Source: an uncultured Clostridia bacterium (GTDB taxonomy: Bacteria; Bacillota; Clostridia; Christensenellales; Borkfalkiaceae). Taken from it: DNA of 43,380 bases. Below are positions 23,875 to 30,872 of this stretch, piece after piece; positions within the stretch are counted from its first letter, which is position 1, and every line of letters begins with the position of its first letter. The stretch is from contig CAUHGY010000007.1 of assembly GCA_959605945.1 (NCBI GenBank), positions 1 through 43,380 of the forward strand, read 5' to 3'. The notes below the pieces were generated by a model. It saw only the letters and a list, made by a program, of their open reading frames with translations. It was not told the DNA's origin and searched no databases. Made by a program: the position numbers and the translations under genes.

Positions 23875-25240
23875 CAATAAACCTGTTTATGCTGTCTATC
23901 TGTATTTTCACAGACTGAGGAGACGTCCCGCCTTCAGATATTCTCTTATTGACGCATGTTTCGAGCGATATTTCGGCGTAAACATCATTTTCGATCAGAT
24001 TGCTGACTTTTTTGAAATAATCAAGCGAAATATCTTCGAGCGTAATGTTTTCTTTGACGCATTTCGCCACAAGCTCCCCCACGGTTTTATATGCTGCCCG
24101 GAAAGGCATGCCTTTCTTCGTCAGATAATCGGCAAGATCTGTGGCGTTTATAAATCCCTTTTGCGCGGCGGAATACATTTTCTCTTTATGTATTTTCATA
24201 GAAGCGAGCATAGGAATGAAAACTTTAAGGCATTTTTTGACCGTCTCTGTGCCGTCGAAAACGCCTTCTTTATCTTCCTGCATATCTTTGTTATATGCAA
24301 GCGGAAGCCCTTTCAAAACGGTAAGCATTCCCATGAGATCGCCATATACCCTGCCTGTTTTGCCGCGGATAAGTTCAGCCATATCCGAATTCTTTTTTTG
24401 CGGCATGATGCTTGATCCCGTAGTAAACGCGTCTGAAAGTTCCGCGAAAGAAAACTCCCAGCTCGTCCAAAGTATTATCTCCTCTGAAAAGCGAGACAAA
24501 TGCATCATTAAAACAGAGAATGCAGAGAGCAGTTCGACGCAGAAATCCCGATCGGAAACTCCGTCAATGCTGTTTTCAGATACGCCTGAAAACCCGAGTT
24601 TATCGGCAACGGCTTTGCGGTCTATCGGATAAGTCGTACCCGCAAGAGCACAGCTCCCGAGCGGAGAACAATTCATTCTGTTTACAGCGTCCCGAATTCT
24701 GCCGTAATCGCGTTTAAACATCTGCGCATAAGCAAGAATATGGTGCGAAAACAATATTGGCTGAGCACGCTGCAAATGCGTGTAACCGGGCATAATAGCC
24801 CCTATATTCTCTTCGGCTTTCAGCGATATTGTTTTCAGCAAGTCGAGAATGAACGAAGAAATTTCATTGCATTCGTCTCTCAGATACATGCGCAAATCCA
24901 ATGCTACCTGATCATTGCGGCTTCTTGCCGTATGAAGTTTTTTACCTGCATCGCCTATTCTTGCAATAAGCTCGGCTTCAACAAACATGTGAATATCTTC
25001 GGCAGAGCATATTTCAAGTTTACCGTTCATTATATCTTCGAATATTCCTTCAAGCCCTTTCACTATAGCATCCCGGTCATTCGCGTCGATAATGCCCGTT
25101 GCGGCAAGCATTTCCGCATGCGCGACCGAACCGAATATATCCTGCCTGAACATTTTTTTATCGAACCCGAGCGAAGAATTAAAGTCGTCAGCCTCCTTAT
25201 CCAGCACTCCGTCAGTTCTGCCCGCCCACATTTTTGCCAT
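23852..25240 (-). CDS. argH: Argininosuccinate lyase
   Basis: 462 residues, standard length. It splits argininosuccinate into arginine and fumarate, the last step of the pathway. The fumarase/aspartase superfamily signature is GSSIMPQKKNSD (about 277-288), with TARSRNDQVALDLRMYLRDE and PGYTHLQRAQPILFSH (catalytic His region) upstream. The N-terminus MAKMWAGRTDGVLDKEADDF is typical. It lies 18 nt after argG and overlaps argC. Confidence 0.97.
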   Translation of the reverse strand: MAKMWAGRTDGVLDKEADDFNSSLGFDKKMFRQDIFGSVAHAEMLAATGIIDANDRDAIVKGLEGIFEDIMNGKLEICSAEDIHMFVEAELIARIGDAGKKLHTARSRNDQVALDLRMYLRDECNEISSFILDLLKTISLKAEENIGAIMPGYTHLQRAQPILFSHHILAYAQMFKRDYGRIRDAVNRMNCSPLGSCALAGTTYPIDRKAVADKLGFSGVSENSIDGVSDRDFCVELLSAFSVLMMHLSRFSEEIILWTSWEFSFAELSDAFTTGSSIMPQKKNSDMAELIRGKTGRVYGDLMGMLTVLKGLPLAYNKDMQEDKEGVFDGTETVKKCLKVFIPMLASMKIHKEKMYSAAQKGFINATDLADYLTKKGMPFRAAYKTVGELVAKCVKENITLEDISLDYFKKVSNLIENDVYAEISLETCVNKRISEGGTSPQSVKIQIDSINRFIDDEKNIH

Positions 25241-25258
25241 TATATTCTATACCTTTGA

Positions 25259-26494
25259 TTATTTTTTTGATTTCGCTATTTTTGCATCGACCTGAGCCTG
25301 CACTTTTATAGGCAGCCCGAAAAGATTTATGAAGCCTGTCGCATCCGCCTGATTAAATACATGATCTTCTCCGAAAGTGGCAATTTCTTCGGAATAAAGC
25401 GAATATTCGCTCCACGCGCCTGCCTTGATGATATTGCCTTTATAGAGTTTGAGTTTGACTTTGCCGGTCACGCGTTCCTGCGTTTTATCTACGAAGGCCG
25501 AAAGAGCTTCGCGCAGAGGCGTAAACCACTGTCCGTTATATACAAGTTCTGCAAAAGTAACCGCAAGTTCCTGTTTTTTATGAGCCGTCATTTTATCCAA
25601 GCAAAGCGTTTCGAGGTAGTTATGCGCAAAATAAAGTATAGCTCCGCCGGGCGTTTCGTATACTCCGCGGCATTTCATGCCGACAAGCCGATTCTCAACT
25701 ATATCCAAAAGTCCTATACCGTTTTCCCCGCCGAGTTTATTCAAAGCAAGAACGATTTCCTTTTGACTCATCTTTTTGCCGTCAAGCGCGACAGGTACGC
25801 CTTTGATGAAATCAAGAGTGATATATGTGGGTTTATCCGGCGCAGCAAGCGGCGAAACCCCCATTTCGAGAAACCCTTTCTTGTCATAAAGCGGTTCATT
25901 TCCCGCATCCTCCAGATCAAGCCCTTCATGCGAAAGATGCCAGATGTTTTTATCTTTACTGTAATTGGTTTCGCGGTTAATTTTAAGCGGAACGTTATGT
26001 TTTTCGGCATATTCTATTTCCTCTTCGCGGCTCTTTATGTTCCATTCGCGCCAAGGAGCAATTATGGGCATATCGGGTGCAAATGCTTTAATTGCAAGTT
26101 CGAAACGCACCTGGTCATTTCCTTTTCCCGTACAACCGTGGCATATTGCGTCCGCACCTTCCTTAAGCGCTATCTCTACCACGCGTTTTGCTATGATAGG
26201 ACGCGCAAAAGACGTTCCGAGCATATATTCTTCGTATTTCGCACCCGCCTTTACCGTAGGAATAACGTAATCTTCTACAAATTCATCTGTAAGATCTTCT
26301 ACATAAAGCTTAGAAGCACCCGTCTTAAGCGCTTTTTCTTCAAGCCCTTCAAGCTCGTCAGCCTGCCCGACGTTCCCGGAAACGGCAATAACTTCGCAAT
26401 TGTTGTAATTTTCTTTAAGCCAGGGTATTATAATGGAAGTATCAAGCCCTCCCGAATATGCAAGCACCACTTTTTTGATAGATTTTTTATCCAT
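25259..26494 (-). CDS. argG: Argininosuccinate synthase
   Basis: 411 residues. It joins citrulline and aspartate using ATP. The PP-loop for ATP is VLAYSGGLDTSIIIPWL (about 10-26); HGCTGKGNDQVRFE (about 116) and the aspartate/citrulline-binding ETNYSKDKNIWHLSHEG are present. It is the first gene of the arginine operon, with GGAGG before ATG 26494 and a perfect consensus promoter about 27 nt upstream. Putting argG and argH first rather than argC is a less usual order. Confidence 0.98.
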   Translation of the reverse strand: MDKKSIKKVVLAYSGGLDTSIIIPWLKENYNNCEVIAVSGNVGQADELEGLEEKALKTGASKLYVEDLTDEFVEDYVIPTVKAGAKYEEYMLGTSFARPIIAKRVVEIALKEGADAICHGCTGKGNDQVRFELAIKAFAPDMPIIAPWREWNIKSREEEIEYAEKHNVPLKINRETNYSKDKNIWHLSHEGLDLEDAGNEPLYDKKGFLEMGVSPLAAPDKPTYITLDFIKGVPVALDGKKMSQKEIVLALNKLGGENGIGLLDIVENRLVGMKCRGVYETPGGAILYFAHNYLETLCLDKMTAHKKQELAVTFAELVYNGQWFTPLREALSAFVDKTQERVTGKVKLKLYKGNIIKAGAWSEYSLYSEEIATFGEDHVFNQADATGFINLFGLPIKVQAQVDAKIAKSKK

Positions 26495-26520
26495 AACGTT
26501 CCTCCGAACATTTTTCTTCG

Positions 26521-26549
26521 ATTATACGCTTTCCGTTTTTTTATGTCAA
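26521..26549 (-). promoter_or_regulatory. Promoter of the arginine operon
   Basis: Minus strand: TTGACA (26549-26544), 17-nt spacer, TATAAT (26526-26521). Perfect consensus. Candidate ArgR boxes lie directly upstream. Confidence 0.9.
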
Positions 26550-26550
26550 G

Positions 26551-26630
26551 CATTTATATGCATATTAGTTAATTTTTTTTATATTTTATTCATATAATTG
26601 CTATATTTTGAATAATTATATGAATATTAT
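26551..26630 (-). promoter_or_regulatory. Candidate ArgR (ARG box) cluster
   Basis: Just upstream of the arg -35 lie an AATATGCATATAAATG segment (26566-26551), a TATATGAATAAAATAT segment (26596-26581) and an AT-rich near-palindrome around ATTATATGAATATTAT (26615-26630). The Bacillus ArgR/AhrC consensus has the core CATGAATAAAAAT; the middle element fits it best. Two boxes about 30 bp apart suit a hexameric ArgR. The AT-rich background weakens the case. The rest of 26495-26794 holds the leader and the terminator of the antiporter unit. Confidence 0.5.
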
Positions 26631-26704
26631 TTGTTTTATACATATTTTTGTTTTTATTGCGGATGCTTTTAAAAACTGCAGACACGAAATCTAAAAACGA
26701 CTAA

Positions 26705-26740
26705 CAAAATTGCCGCCCGAAACAATTTTCCGGCGGCAAT
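26705..26740 (-). terminator. Rho-independent terminator of the antiporter unit
   Basis: 9-bp stem ATTGCCGCC / GGCGGCAAT (26709-26717 with 26732-26740), followed on the minus strand by a short T-rich run. It lies about 55 nt after the small acidic ORF. Confidence 0.75.
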
Positions 26741-26794
26741 GCATATATATTCTAAACGTTATGTTTTTTACTGTATAAAACCGATTATTTAATC

Positions 26795-27016
26795 TTACAA
26801 ATTTTTCTCTTCCGGTAAATCTGAATCGCGCTCAGTTCCTTCGCTTCCCTCAATTTCGGAAAGTTTCTCATTTTGCGCCGTAAGAGATTCGGCTTCTTTA
26901 TTTTCCATTAAAAGTGCCGGTTCATCTGCGTTTTTCTTATCTGCGCAGTCCGTACCGCAGGTAGCGGGTTTACCATTTTTCTTTGACTTTTCATGCATTT
27001 TCAAACTGTTCGGCAT
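26795..27016 (-). CDS. Small acidic hydrophilic protein, unknown
   Basis: 73 codons, overlapping the end of the antiporter gene by 26 bp in another frame and ending before a terminator. The product is strongly hydrophilic and Glu/Lys/Asp-rich, with two Cys (CGTDC), no membrane segment, and a disordered look. An internal ATG at 26998 is an alternative start. I see no good ribosome binding site for either start, so expression would rely on coupling to the antiporter. I do not recognise it. It could be a chance frame, but its position between gene and terminator argues mildly for a real gene. Confidence 0.4.
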   Translation of the reverse strand: MPNSLKMHEKSKKNGKPATCGTDCADKKNADEPALLMENKEAESLTAQNEKLSEIEGSEGTERDSDLPEEKNL

Positions 27017-28619
27017 TGTCTATTCTGTTAATAACCAGCACATCGCCTTTTTTTAGCACTGTATTGCCGCGAGGTATAACAATACGCCCTTCGCGCTTTA
27101 TCATTATAATGAGTTCATTGTCTTCTTTGTGAACTTCGCTGAGCGGTTTGCCTATTACTTCATCTCCGTGCTGCAATACTCTTTCCGAAAGCTTTATTCC
27201 ATCGACGTTGCCCGATGTAATTGCGCTCAAAATAACTTCGTCACCGCTCTTTATCACAGTTCTGCCGTTAGGAATAATTCTCTCTTTGCCTCTGATTATG
27301 AGAACAAGAATAGTTTCCGGCGGCAGCACTATGTTTTTGACCGCGGTATTATGCCACTTATGTTCTTCGCCAACCGTAAACTTTATGAACCTTACCGGCA
27401 CCTCGTCGCTGTAATCGGAAAATGTTTTCATAACATCGAAATTATCGTCTATCATATTGAGCTTTTTTGAAACCGCCGGCAAAAGCGACCCCTGCAACAG
27501 TATCGAAAAAAGCACAATGCAGAAAACGATATGAAATACATCCGTACCCGTTTTGCCTTCGAGCGCCAAATATGCCATTATTGCGAAAACAATCGATGCG
27601 GCTCCCCTCAACCCCGCCCAGGAGACAGTTGCTATCTGTGTTACACGGCTTTTAAACGGCGCAAGCAGCCCTGTAACCGCAAGCGGCCTTGCCACAAAAG
27701 TCAAAAACAATGCTATTGCAAGCGAAGGGAGAGCGACCCCGATGATTTTCGACGGATAAGACAAAAGTCCCAGCAAAAAAAACAACAGCATTTGCATTAA
27801 ACTTGTAAGTCCGTCAAAAAACGGAACAAGCGATTTTTTATTTGCTATTTTGGAATTACCGAGAATTATGCCTACAATATAGGTGCTCAGATATCCGTTT
27901 CCGCCGACCGCTGCCGGCGCTGCATAAGCAAACAATGCAACCGCAAAAACAAACACAGCGTCAAATCCCGATGACGAAAAACTGAATTTTTTCATGACCA
28001 GAACCGATAACAGCGCTATGACTACTCCGATTGCGGCACCGTAAACAATCTGAGCGAAAATCATGTACAAAACATCCCAGACACTGCCGGCGCTTCCGTT
28101 TATCAACGAAATGAAAAGCGCTGTCATCATGTATGCGCAAGGGTCGTTGCTGCCGCTTTCTACTTCAAGAAGCGATGCGGTGTTATATTTTAAATTGAGA
28201 CGCCTGGAACGCAACACATAAAAAACCGAAGCCGCGTCTGTCGATCCGATGACCGAGCCGATGAGAAAACTTTCCAACCATCCGTAGCCGAGAGCCAGCC
28301 TGCAAAACAGCCCCGTAAAAGCTGCGGTAAGAAACACTCCTAAAGTGGAAAGCAACACCGCCTGTGCGGCAACGGGGCGCGCAGCCTTCCAGCTGGTGCC
28401 GAATCCGCCGTAAAACATTATAAAAATAAGCGCCGCCGAACACACCGATTCTGCAAAAGAAAAGTCGTCGAAGGGGATTTTACCTATTCCCTCTTCGCCG
28501 AAAAGCATACCGAGAAGCATAAATGCAAGCAACATCGGCACCCCGAGCTTGCTGGTTATTCTGTTCAAAAGCACGCCGGCAAACATAACCGCCGTAACCA
28601 CTAAAATAAATGACGTCAT
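26991..28619 (-). CDS. K+/H+ (CPA1/CvrA-type) antiporter with C-terminal TrkA-C domains
   Basis: 542 residues. About 1-385 are a CPA1 Na+(K+)/H+ exchanger membrane domain with a dozen helices (start FILVVTAVMFAGVLLNRI; SVIGSTDAASVF and LLEVESGSNDPCAYM carry the ion-binding region). About 400-540 hold two RCK_C/TrkA-C-like modules (EEHKWHNTAVKNIVLP and GDEVIGKPLSEVHKEDNE, each ending in a GDxVL/I turn). The layout is that of CvrA/NhaP2-like potassium/proton antiporters, which export K+ or Na+ for protons. RCK_C domains bind c-di-AMP in some Firmicutes transporters. The promoter sits about 15 nt upstream, giving a very short leader with an AGGA site. Confidence 0.92.
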   Translation of the reverse strand: MTSFILVVTAVMFAGVLLNRITSKLGVPMLLAFMLLGMLFGEEGIGKIPFDDFSFAESVCSAALIFIMFYGGFGTSWKAARPVAAQAVLLSTLGVFLTAAFTGLFCRLALGYGWLESFLIGSVIGSTDAASVFYVLRSRRLNLKYNTASLLEVESGSNDPCAYMMTALFISLINGSAGSVWDVLYMIFAQIVYGAAIGVVIALLSVLVMKKFSFSSSGFDAVFVFAVALFAYAAPAAVGGNGYLSTYIVGIILGNSKIANKKSLVPFFDGLTSLMQMLLFFLLGLLSYPSKIIGVALPSLAIALFLTFVARPLAVTGLLAPFKSRVTQIATVSWAGLRGAASIVFAIMAYLALEGKTGTDVFHIVFCIVLFSILLQGSLLPAVSKKLNMIDDNFDVMKTFSDYSDEVPVRFIKFTVGEEHKWHNTAVKNIVLPPETILVLIIRGKERIIPNGRTVIKSGDEVILSAITSGNVDGIKLSERVLQHGDEVIGKPLSEVHKEDNELIIMIKREGRIVIPRGNTVLKKGDVLVINRIDNAEQFENA

Positions 28620-28633
28620 ATTTTTCCTGTTAA

Positions 28634-28662
28634 ATTATAACAAAACAACGGATATCTGTCAA
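28634..28662 (-). promoter_or_regulatory. Promoter of the antiporter
   Basis: Minus strand: TTGACA (28662-28657), 17-nt spacer, TATAAT (28639-28634). Perfect consensus; the predicted leader is only about 8 nt. Confidence 0.85.
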
Positions 28663-28811
28663 TATGCTTTTAAACCGATGCTTGATAAATCATATTATTA
28701 TAATACATTAATGCAACAAATAAGTCAATGATATTATAACAGCGGTATATTATTGTTAATATTGCACTGTACTGCGTGCTTAAAATATGCATTAAAGCGT
28801 ATACTGAATAT

Positions 28812-29408
28812 ATGGCACTTTCATCGCCGCAAAGCGGCCTTAAGATCATATACAAAATTCTCACAGTAATTCTATGCTTGTTCTGGGGAATTCTTGTTTT
28901 AGGCGGTTTTTCTAAATGTACCGCACGGGCATATATCTATCCCGTCAAGTTTAAAGAACAGATATTTTCGGCCGCAGATGCCTACGGGTTCGACAGAGCT
29001 TTGATTTTATCCATCGTAAAAGTAGAAAGCGGCTTCAACCAAAAAGCAGAAAGCAATGCCGGCGCACAGGGGCTCATGCAGATCACGCCGTCAACCGCCA
29101 AATATATAGCTGAAATTCTCGCCATTAAAAATTACGATATGTTTGACGCGGAAGATAATATAAGATTCGGATGTTTTTATCTAAAATATTTATGCGATAA
29201 ATTCGGAAATGAAAAAACTGCCGTAGCGGCATATAACGCCGGCGAAGGAAACGTTATTCTATGGCTTGCAAATCCGGAATACAGTACAGATAATATCACG
29301 TTAAAATATATTCCTTTCCCTGAAACGCGCACCTATGTAGGAAAAATTTATGATACTTTAAAAAAATATAAGAATTTATACGGTTATATTCTTGACAAAT
29401 CCGATTAA
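28812..29408 (+). CDS. Membrane-anchored lytic transglycosylase (SLT family)
   Basis: 198 residues from ATG 28812; an in-frame GTG at 28776 would add 12. A single N-terminal membrane segment (IYKILTVILCLFWGILVLGGF) anchors it, so the catalytic part faces outward. The SLT/goose-lysozyme-like domain follows: SIVKVESGFNQKAES (catalytic Glu), AGAQGLMQITPSTAKYIA, FGCFYLKYL and VAAYNAGEGNV. It cuts the MurNAc-GlcNAc bond of peptidoglycan with formation of an anhydro end. A TATACT -10-like element lies only 7 nt before the ATG, so the start and promoter are uncertain. Confidence 0.9.
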   Translation: MALSSPQSGLKIIYKILTVILCLFWGILVLGGFSKCTARAYIYPVKFKEQIFSAADAYGFDRALILSIVKVESGFNQKAESNAGAQGLMQITPSTAKYIAEILAIKNYDMFDAEDNIRFGCFYLKYLCDKFGNEKTAVAAYNAGEGNVILWLANPEYSTDNITLKYIPFPETRTYVGKIYDTLKKYKNLYGYILDKSD

Positions 29409-29420
29409 TTTGAGTAAGAT
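29392..29420 (+). promoter_or_regulatory. Promoter of tRNA-Leu/tRNA-Ala
   Basis: TTGACA (29392-29397), 17-nt spacer, TAAGAT (29415-29420). The -35 lies inside the last codons of the transglycosylase gene. The predicted transcript begins a few nt before tRNA-Leu. Confidence 0.7.
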
Positions 29421-29433
29421 ATAAAGGCTGGAC

Positions 29434-29516
29434 GTGAGGGTGGCGGAATTGGCAGACGCGTACGTTTGAGGGGCGTATGGTTATCCGTGTGGGTTCAAGT
29501 CCCATCCTTCACACCA
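29434..29516 (+). tRNA. tRNA-Leu (anticodon GAG)
   Basis: Class II tRNA. The acceptor is GTGAGGG / CCTTCAC (one G-T pair), the anticodon stem is TACGT / GCGTA with loop TTGAGGG (anticodon GAG, reading CUC/CUU), the variable arm is long, the T loop is TTCAAGT, and CCA is encoded at 29514-29516. Confidence 0.95.
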
Positions 29517-29520
29517 AAAT

Positions 29521-29545
29521 GGGCAACTTGCGTTGCCCTTTATCA
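29521..29545 (+). terminator. Short hairpin between tRNA-Leu and tRNA-Ala
   Basis: GGGCAAC-TTGC-GTTGCCC followed by TTTATC. It resembles a terminator, though weak T-rich sequence may let transcription continue into tRNA-Ala. It could also serve RNA processing. Confidence 0.5.
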
Positions 29546-29547
29546 TT

Positions 29548-29623
29548 GGGGGTATGGCTCAGTTGGTAGAGCGTCGCGTTCGCAACGCGAAGGCCACCGG
29601 TTCGAATCCGGTTATCTCCACCA
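29548..29623 (+). tRNA. tRNA-Ala (anticodon CGC)
   Basis: Acceptor GGGGGTA / TATCTCC with a G3-T70 pair, the alanine identity element. The anticodon stem is TCGCG / CGCGA with loop TTCGCAA (anticodon CGC, reading GCG), the T arm is ACCGG-TTCGAAT-CCGGT, and CCA is encoded. It lies 31 nt after tRNA-Leu. Confidence 0.95.
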
Positions 29624-29625
29624 GT

Positions 29626-29676
29626 AAAAACCTAAAACGAACTGCCGATTAAGCGTCCGGGTTAGGTTTTTCTTTT
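29626..29676 (+). terminator. Rho-independent terminator after tRNA-Ala
   Basis: 10-bp stem AAAAACCTAA / TTAGGTTTTT (29626-29635 with 29662-29671), then TCTTTT. The gene-free stretch 29624-29971 holds this and the next promoter and nothing else I can support. Confidence 0.75.
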
Positions 29677-29918
29677 ACTGTTTTTTAGTTTGCGGTCGCT
29701 TAACTTAATATATGATTACTAAGAGGAAATATTTTAGGCGCCGATTTATATCTATTTCGACAAACTCAACATATCTGCAATCAATGGAAAAAATAGTCGC
29801 TTTGACGATTTATAGCGGAGCAAAATTAAGAAATTCTTATAGATTGATAATAAAACACTTTATGTCAGCGAAAACAACGGAAATATATAATCCACAAAAA
29901 ACAGCACTTCGAAAGCAC

Positions 29919-29947
29919 TTGATAATCAAAGAGCTTTGTGATATAAT
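29919..29947 (+). promoter_or_regulatory. Promoter of the TIGR04076 gene
   Basis: TTGATA (29919-29924), 17-nt spacer, TATAAT (29942-29947), 24 nt before the start codon. Confidence 0.75.
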
Positions 29948-29971
29948 ACAAAATCATCGGAGTATGAAATT

Positions 29972-30499
29972 ATGCAACATAAATGCAAAGTAACGGTAAT
30001 AGACAAAAAGCTGTTCCCCGACTTACAGGCTGAATATCTTGCCGACCCCAAATCGGGTGTTTGTCCGTTTTATGAGATCGGTGACGAATTTATATTTACG
30101 CGATATGGTAAGCAGGACGATTTTTGGACACAGCAAAACGGTAAACATTGTTCTGAAGCGTGGGATTGTATATCCCGATACATATATACCGCCCTGCAAG
30201 GCGGTTCCATTATGCGGAGCTGGACGAACGATGAACGAATGATGATTGCGTGCTGTAATGACGGCACTCGCCCGGTCATATTCAAAATCGAGCGGCTGGA
30301 TTATAAAATAATTTATATTTACGGCATAACCGACGCAGATATTCCGACTATAAAAAATTTACTTTCCGCTATAAATGAAATTAAATCCGTCGAATATAAT
30401 CACGACGAACATTATTTTGAAATATACGTTGACGCAGATATATCGGACAGTAAAATTATTTCGCAGCTTGATCGATTCAAAGTAATAAAAATAGAATGA
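29972..30499 (+). CDS. TIGR04076 family protein with C-terminal extension
   Basis: 175 residues. The first 110 match the TIGR04076 pattern: CKVTVIDKKLFPDLQAEY, then GVCPFYEIGDEFIF, then SEAWDCISRYIYTALQGG, then MIACCNDGTRPVIFKIERLD. These small proteins are common in anaerobes and have no established function; conserved Cys suggest redox or metal use. The last 60 residues (IIYIYGITDADIPTIK... to FKVIKIE) look like a ferredoxin-like beta-alpha-beta fold, similar in shape to a heavy-metal-associated domain but without CxxC. A GGAG site lies nine nt upstream. It is a single gene between its own promoter and terminator. Confidence 0.8.
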   Translation: MQHKCKVTVIDKKLFPDLQAEYLADPKSGVCPFYEIGDEFIFTRYGKQDDFWTQQNGKHCSEAWDCISRYIYTALQGGSIMRSWTNDERMMIACCNDGTRPVIFKIERLDYKIIYIYGITDADIPTIKNLLSAINEIKSVEYNHDEHYFEIYVDADISDSKIISQLDRFKVIKIE

Positions 30500-30540
30500 T
30501 TATGTTTTAAATAAATTCGTTTCAGGCACTGCCGTTGCGA

Positions 30541-30602
30541 TACCCTGTGCGAATATCGGTTTTAGACCTATATACGCACAGGGTAATTTTATATAGTTTT
30601 TT
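30541..30602 (+). terminator. Rho-independent terminator of the TIGR04076 gene
   Basis: 11-bp stem TACCCTGTGCG / CGCACAGGGTA (30541-30551 with 30575-30585), 23-nt loop, then ATTTTATATAGTTTTTTT. The rest of 30500-30872 holds only the next hairpin. Confidence 0.75.
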
Positions 30603-30689
30603 TCTTACTCCCGTATAGTATTGTCGCAATAAAACGTGTTTTTATATAACTGATTTTCAAACAGCTTGCTTTTTTATCCCGACGTCAAT

Positions 30690-30738
30690 TAAAAAAATCA
30701 AATTATCCGAAAGCCGTGAAAATGCCTTCGGATAATTT
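30690..30738 (-). terminator. Terminator of the oxidoreductase gene
   Basis: 12-bp perfect stem AAATTATCCGAA / TTCGGATAATTT (30700-30711 with 30727-30738), followed on the minus strand by GATTTTTTTAA. It lies about 135 nt after the oxidoreductase stop. Confidence 0.75.
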
Positions 30739-30872
30739 AGCTTTTCCGTTTCTCGCATACAGCCCGAAAAATCTGTTGTTCTGTAAGCCGATTTATTTTC
30801 GTATGCAGCCGAATTATAAATCTCACGAAACGCCTTTATTTTCTACATTCAATATAAAAGCGCAAACAAGCT

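Noticed and set aside
29712..29993. 93-codon plus-strand frame before the TIGR04076 gene
   Set aside because: It covers that gene's promoter and start, has low-complexity basic composition and no recognisable fold.
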